Source of the DNA: DATLGB01 sp964242305
Lineage (GTDB): Bacteria > Actinomycetota > Thermoleophilia > Solirubrobacterales > Solirubrobacteraceae
DNA length: 64,000 nucleotides
Direction of reading: 5' to 3'
Assembly: GCA_964242305.1 (NCBI GenBank)
Contig: CAXTBB010000014.1
Location: 1-64,000 of the forward strand
Under the pieces are notes generated by a model that ran no database searches, was not told the DNA's origin, and saw only the letters and a program-made list of their open reading frames with translations. Both the position numbers and the translations under genes were made by a program. Shown piece after piece: positions 60,972-64,000 of this stretch. The first letter of the stretch is position 1, and the number at the start of each line of letters is the position of its first letter.

Positions 60972-63003
60972 CCGGGAACGGGCGACCGACGTGATACCCC
61001 TGCGCGTAGTCGACGCCCGCCGCGCGCAGCATCTCCACCGTCTCCTCGTCTCCGACGAACTCGGCGATGGTCTGCTTGCCGAGCCCGTGGGCCATCCCGA
61101 CGATCGCCTCGATGACCAGCTCGTCGGTGCGCGATCGCGGCGACTGCACGAACTCGCCGTCGATCTTCAGGAACGCCGCCGGAAGGTGCTTGAGGTAGCT
61201 GAACGAGCCGAACCCCGTGCCGAAGTCGTCGATCGCGAGGCGGCAGCCCAGCTCACCCAGCGCGTCGGCCATCGTCCGGGCGTCCTCCATGTTGGCGATC
61301 GTCGCCGTCTCCGTGATCTCCAGGATCAGCCGCGTCGGATCGGCGCCGCGTTCGCGCAGTGACCGGCTGATGTGCGCGATGAGGTCCTCGTCGTCCAACG
61401 ATCGGCCGGACAGGTTGACCTCGAGCTCGAGGTCGTCGTGCTCGGCCAGCAGGGCGACCGCCGCCGACACCACCCACCGGTCGATGTCGTGGATCTGCCC
61501 GCTGCGCTCCGCCGTCGGGAGGAAGGCGCCCGGCAGCACGACCTTGTCCATGTCGTGCATGCGGATGAGGACCTCGTAGCGGGAGAGCCGGCCGCCGTGA
61601 AGATCGAGGATCGGCTGGAGGTAGAGCTCGAAGCCGCCCCGGCTCAGCGCGCGCGCGATCCGCTCCTCCCAGTCGCCGCCGGAGGCGATGCGGGCGCGCT
61701 CGTGCTCGGGCCCGAAGACGACGCAGCGATCGCGGCCGGCGTCCTTGGCCGCATGCAGCGCCACGTCGGCGCGCGCGAGCGCCGCGCTCGCCGAGCCGCC
61801 TGCCTCGGCCAGCCTGACGCCGCCGACGCTCGTCGTCGATCGAATCCGCTCGCCGCCCACCTCGACATCGTGCGCGCGGACCGCGACCACGATGCTGCGT
61901 GCGACCGCCTCGACCTGCTCGGCGTCGGCCATCGGAACCAGCACGCCGAGCTCATCACCGCCGAGCCGCGCGAGGATGTCCGTCGAGCGCAGCCGGCGGC
62001 GCAGCGCCTGGGCGACGCTGCGGATCAGCTCGTCGCCCGCGCGGTGACCGAGCGACTCGTTGATGCGCCTGACGCCGTCGAGGTTGAGCACGAACAACGC
62101 GCCGCCCGTCGCGTAGCGTTCCGCATAGTCGATCGCGCGCTCGAGCTCAGCCTCGAAGCGGTGCCGGTTGGGAAGCCCGGTGAGCGCGTCGTGATCGGAG
62201 AGGTACCGCAGCTGCTGTTCGAAGCGGTGGCGCTCCGAGACGTCCCGCGCGATCACGGACACGCCGGCGATGCGCCCGTGGACGTCGTGCAGCGGAGACA
62301 TCGCGACGGAGACGGCGAGGCGGCTGCCGTCCTTGCGCTCGCGCAGCGTCTCCCACGACTCGACCGGCCGGTCGGCGAGGGCGCGCGCGACGAGGCGCTC
62401 GTCCTCGTCGGCGTGGCTGGCGGGCACGAGCCGGTGCGCGGGCAGGTCCAGCGCCTCCGTCTGGGAGTAGCCGAACAGCCGCTCGGCGGCCGGGTTCCAG
62501 GTGGTGATCACATCACCGTCGGTGATCGTGTAGATCGCGTCGTTGGAGGACTTGACGACGGACGCGAGCAGCGTCCGAGCCTCGTCGGCGCGCAACCGGT
62601 CAGTCACGTTCTCGCAGACGCCGAGCATGCGGAGCACGGCGCCGTCCGGGCTGGTGACGACCTCGCCGTGGGTGCTCATGAGGATCTCCGTGCCGTCCGC
62701 GCAGACGACTCGCTTGACGTCCGAGAAGGGCTGATGGTCGGTGAAGGCCTTGCGGTTGCGCTCCTCGACGGACGCGCGGTCGTCCTCGTGCACATGGGCG
62801 AGGAACGTCTCGTAGGTGGGCTCGAACGCCTGCGGCGCGTAGCCGTAGATGCGGAAGAGCTCATCGGACCAGGTGACCCGGTTGGGAGCGACGTCCCACT
62901 CCCAGCTGCCGATCCGGGCGAGCTTCTGTGCCTCGGCGAGCATCCGCTGGCTGCGCTCGAGCTCAGCCAGCAGCCCGGCGTCCGTCAAGACCTGGGGGGC
63001 CAT
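60943..63003 (-). CDS. Cyclic di-GMP enzyme: PAS-PAS-GGDEF-EAL
   Basis: A 686-residue soluble protein with two PAS domains (residues about 20-135 and 140-270), a GGDEF-like domain (about 275-435) and an EAL domain (about 445-680). The GGDEF motif reads GGDEL with an RSTD site just before, so the cyclase may be weak or only bind GTP. The EAL domain reads EVLIRM instead of EAL but keeps EITE, IDDFGTGF and KIDGEFV, so phosphodiesterase activity is plausible. It overlaps the end of the convergent membrane-protein gene by 29 bases. Confidence 0.87.
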   Translation of the reverse strand: MAPQVLTDAGLLAELERSQRMLAEAQKLARIGSWEWDVAPNRVTWSDELFRIYGYAPQAFEPTYETFLAHVHEDDRASVEERNRKAFTDHQPFSDVKRVVCADGTEILMSTHGEVVTSPDGAVLRMLGVCENVTDRLRADEARTLLASVVKSSNDAIYTITDGDVITTWNPAAERLFGYSQTEALDLPAHRLVPASHADEDERLVARALADRPVESWETLRERKDGSRLAVSVAMSPLHDVHGRIAGVSVIARDVSERHRFEQQLRYLSDHDALTGLPNRHRFEAELERAIDYAERYATGGALFVLNLDGVRRINESLGHRAGDELIRSVAQALRRRLRSTDILARLGGDELGVLVPMADAEQVEAVARSIVVAVRAHDVEVGGERIRSTTSVGGVRLAEAGGSASAALARADVALHAAKDAGRDRCVVFGPEHERARIASGGDWEERIARALSRGGFELYLQPILDLHGGRLSRYEVLIRMHDMDKVVLPGAFLPTAERSGQIHDIDRWVVSAAVALLAEHDDLELEVNLSGRSLDDEDLIAHISRSLRERGADPTRLILEITETATIANMEDARTMADALGELGCRLAIDDFGTGFGSFSYLKHLPAAFLKIDGEFVQSPRSRTDELVIEAIVGMAHGLGKQTIAEFVGDEETVEMLRAAGVDYAQGYHVGRPFPATRLSGTAG

Positions 63004-63032
63004 TGCTTCGCTATCGGCAGCGGGCGTGCCTG

Positions 63033-63674
63033 TCAGTCGTCGGACATCCGTCGAGCCGCGGGCAGATCGCCCTCGACCCACTCGCCCTCCTCGGCCTTGA
63101 AGATCGGGGCCTCGGCCTTGAGGCGGTCGATGATCGCCCGTGCGCCGGCGAAGGTCTCCCCGCGGTGGGGGCCGGACGCGGCCACGATCACCGACGGCTC
63201 GCTGAGGCCGACGCGGCCGATGCGGTGCTCGACCGCCACCGCGCACAGCCCGTGACGCTCCGCCTCCGTCGCGGCGATGGCGGCCAGCATCGGCTCGGCC
63301 ATCTCCACGTAGGCCTCGTAGTCGAGGTGATCGACTGCACGCGTCATCCCCTCGAAGACGACCAGTGCGCCCGCGCGCGGGTCGCGGACGAGCTCCATCA
63401 GCGCGCCGGCGGCGATCGGGTCGGCGGTGATGCGCGCGCGGCGGACGACGCCGGCGCCACCCGACACGGGCGGGATCAGCGCCACCTCGTCCCCCGCCCC
63501 CACGCGTTCCCCGTCGTCGGCGTAGACGCGGTTGACGGCGACGATGTACGGGAGGTCGGGGTCGAACGCCGTGCGGACGTCGGCGACGGTCGCGGGGTCG
63601 GGCAGCTCGAGCACGACGGTCGGGGCGCCCGCGCGCTCGCGCAGCCCGGCGAAGAGGCGGACGGTCAGGCGCAT
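63033..63674 (-). CDS. MoaD-MoaE fusion, molybdopterin synthase
   Basis: A 213-residue fusion of both subunits of molybdopterin synthase. Residues 1-73 are MoaD, ending in the ubiquitin-like Gly-Gly of PPVSGG (72-73). Residues 78-213 are MoaE with DPRAGALVVFEGMTR, EHRIGRVGLSEPSV and HRGETFAGARAIIDRLK. In a fusion the Gly-Gly is internal and cannot be thiocarboxylated as a free tail unless the chain is cut or the reaction differs. It is divergent from moaC; a TAGAGT box (63683-63688) lies eight bases upstream. Confidence 0.88.
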   Translation of the reverse strand: MRLTVRLFAGLRERAGAPTVVLELPDPATVADVRTAFDPDLPYIVAVNRVYADDGERVGAGDEVALIPPVSGGAGVVRRARITADPIAAGALMELVRDPRAGALVVFEGMTRAVDHLDYEAYVEMAEPMLAAIAATEAERHGLCAVAVEHRIGRVGLSEPSVIVAASGPHRGETFAGARAIIDRLKAEAPIFKAEEGEWVEGDLPAARRMSDD

Positions 63675-63682
63675 GGCGCGCA

Positions 63683-63692
63683 ACTCTAGACT
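63683..63692. promoter_or_regulatory. Overlapping divergent -10 boxes (moaD-moaE and moaC)
   Basis: ACTCTA read on the minus strand is TAGAGT (63683-63688), and TAGACT on the plus strand is 63687-63692. They share two bases and stand eight and seven bases before their start codons, so the two genes should be transcribed divergently from one point. Confidence 0.55.
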
Positions 63693-63699
63693 TGGCCGT

Positions 63700-64000
63700 G
63701 TGGGCTTGACGCACCTTGACGCCGATGGCAATGCGCGGATGGTCGACATCTCCGGCAAGGCGTCGACCGAGCGCTGGGCGCGGGCGCGGGCGGTCGTGCG
63801 CATGGCGCCGGAGACCGCCGCGCTGGTCGCGGCCGGGGACGTGCCGAAGGGGGACGTCGTGTCCGTCGCGCGCATCGCGGCGATCCAGGCGGCCAAGCGG
63901 ACCGCCGAGCTGATTCCCCTGTGTCATCAGCTCGCGCTGTCGCACGCCGACTGCGCGGTGACGGTGGCCGAGGACAGCGTGACGCTCGTGTGCGAGGCGC
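63700..64000 (+). CDS. moaC: Cyclic pyranopterin monophosphate synthase MoaC, 3' end beyond the window
   Basis: The first 100 residues of MoaC: HLDADGNARMVDISGKAST, then VARIAAIQAAKRTAELIPLC and HQLALSHADC, which are diagnostic. MoaC with MoaA makes the first pterin of the molybdenum cofactor. Its product would serve the molybdoenzyme at 57809-58972. GTG at 63700 is in frame with the family start and seven bases after a TAGACT box. Confidence 0.93.
   Translation, partial: MGLTHLDADGNARMVDISGKASTERWARARAVVRMAPETAALVAAGDVPKGDVVSVARIAAIQAAKRTAELIPLCHQLALSHADCAVTVAEDSVTLVCEA

Overview
The window is a very GC-rich, tightly packed bacterial chromosome segment with about 84 genes. Many neighbours overlap by a few bases (ATGA, GTGA or TTGA junctions), and no stretch longer than about 300 bases lacks a gene. 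Gene content points to a high-GC actinobacterium: a deazaflavin (F420)-type oxidoreductase and a decayed LLM oxidoreductase, tandem Ku genes, AarF-like kinase, DUF4383 and CsbD stress proteins, DHA2 exporters, DrrAB-type exporter and a HipA-like/DUF3037 pair. The order Solirubrobacterales (Thermoleophilia) is my best guess, from recollection of gene style rather than a search. No rRNA, tRNA, CRISPR array, prophage or insertion sequence was seen. The sequence is a draft: a 10-N scaffold gap interrupts a glutathione S-transferase gene at 51416-51425, and at least six genes carry frameshifts or in-frame stops.

Layout. 1-8971: truncated penicillin-binding protein, a TetR/ArsR-controlled DHA2 exporter operon, a divergent DHA2 exporter, a membrane diguanylate cyclase, AarF-like kinase and a class I HMG-CoA reductase. 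9003-13273: stress and redox genes (CsbD, hydrolase, persulfide-dioxygenase-like protein with two rhodanese domains, DUF4383, PRC-barrel/DUF2382, DUF385). 13251-18518: a minus-strand run of monooxygenase, dead LLM oxidoreductase, AidB-like acyl-CoA dehydrogenase, enoyl-CoA hydratase, TetR and cytochrome P450. 18608-25807: secreted propeller protein, phosphoesterase, two Ku genes, a MacB-type ABC pair, HipA-like kinase and DUF3037. 25820-30231: a secreted copper protein that looks like a peptidylglycine-monooxygenase fold fused to a cupredoxin, then a five-gene oxidoreductase operon. 30228-35730: SUI1 protein, DrrAB-type exporter, RibD-like reductase, HxlR regulator and a third DHA2 exporter. 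35779-45870: a PAS-GGDEF-GAF-HD-GYP protein, polar amino-acid ABC importer, antiporter, ArsR/SRPBCC pair, siderophore-interacting protein and thioredoxin-fold genes. 45935-54205: small accessory genes, many broken, with a VapBC module and an XRE regulator. 54202-64000: methyltransferase, an epimerase divergent from a five-gene glycosyltransferase/methyltransferase/molybdoenzyme operon, a frameshifted polytopic membrane protein, a PAS-GGDEF-EAL protein and molybdenum-cofactor genes.

Three features cut across the window. First, 29 genes have a TANNNT box ending 6-9 bases before the start codon and usually no Shine-Dalgarno sequence, which predicts mostly leaderless mRNAs; this also decides many start codons. 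Second, exporters sit beside their own regulators, and the junctions contain palindromes. Third, two REP-like GGGAC/GTCCC palindromes lie about 2 kb apart: one supplies the stop codons of two convergent genes, and the other lies in frame inside a transferase gene.
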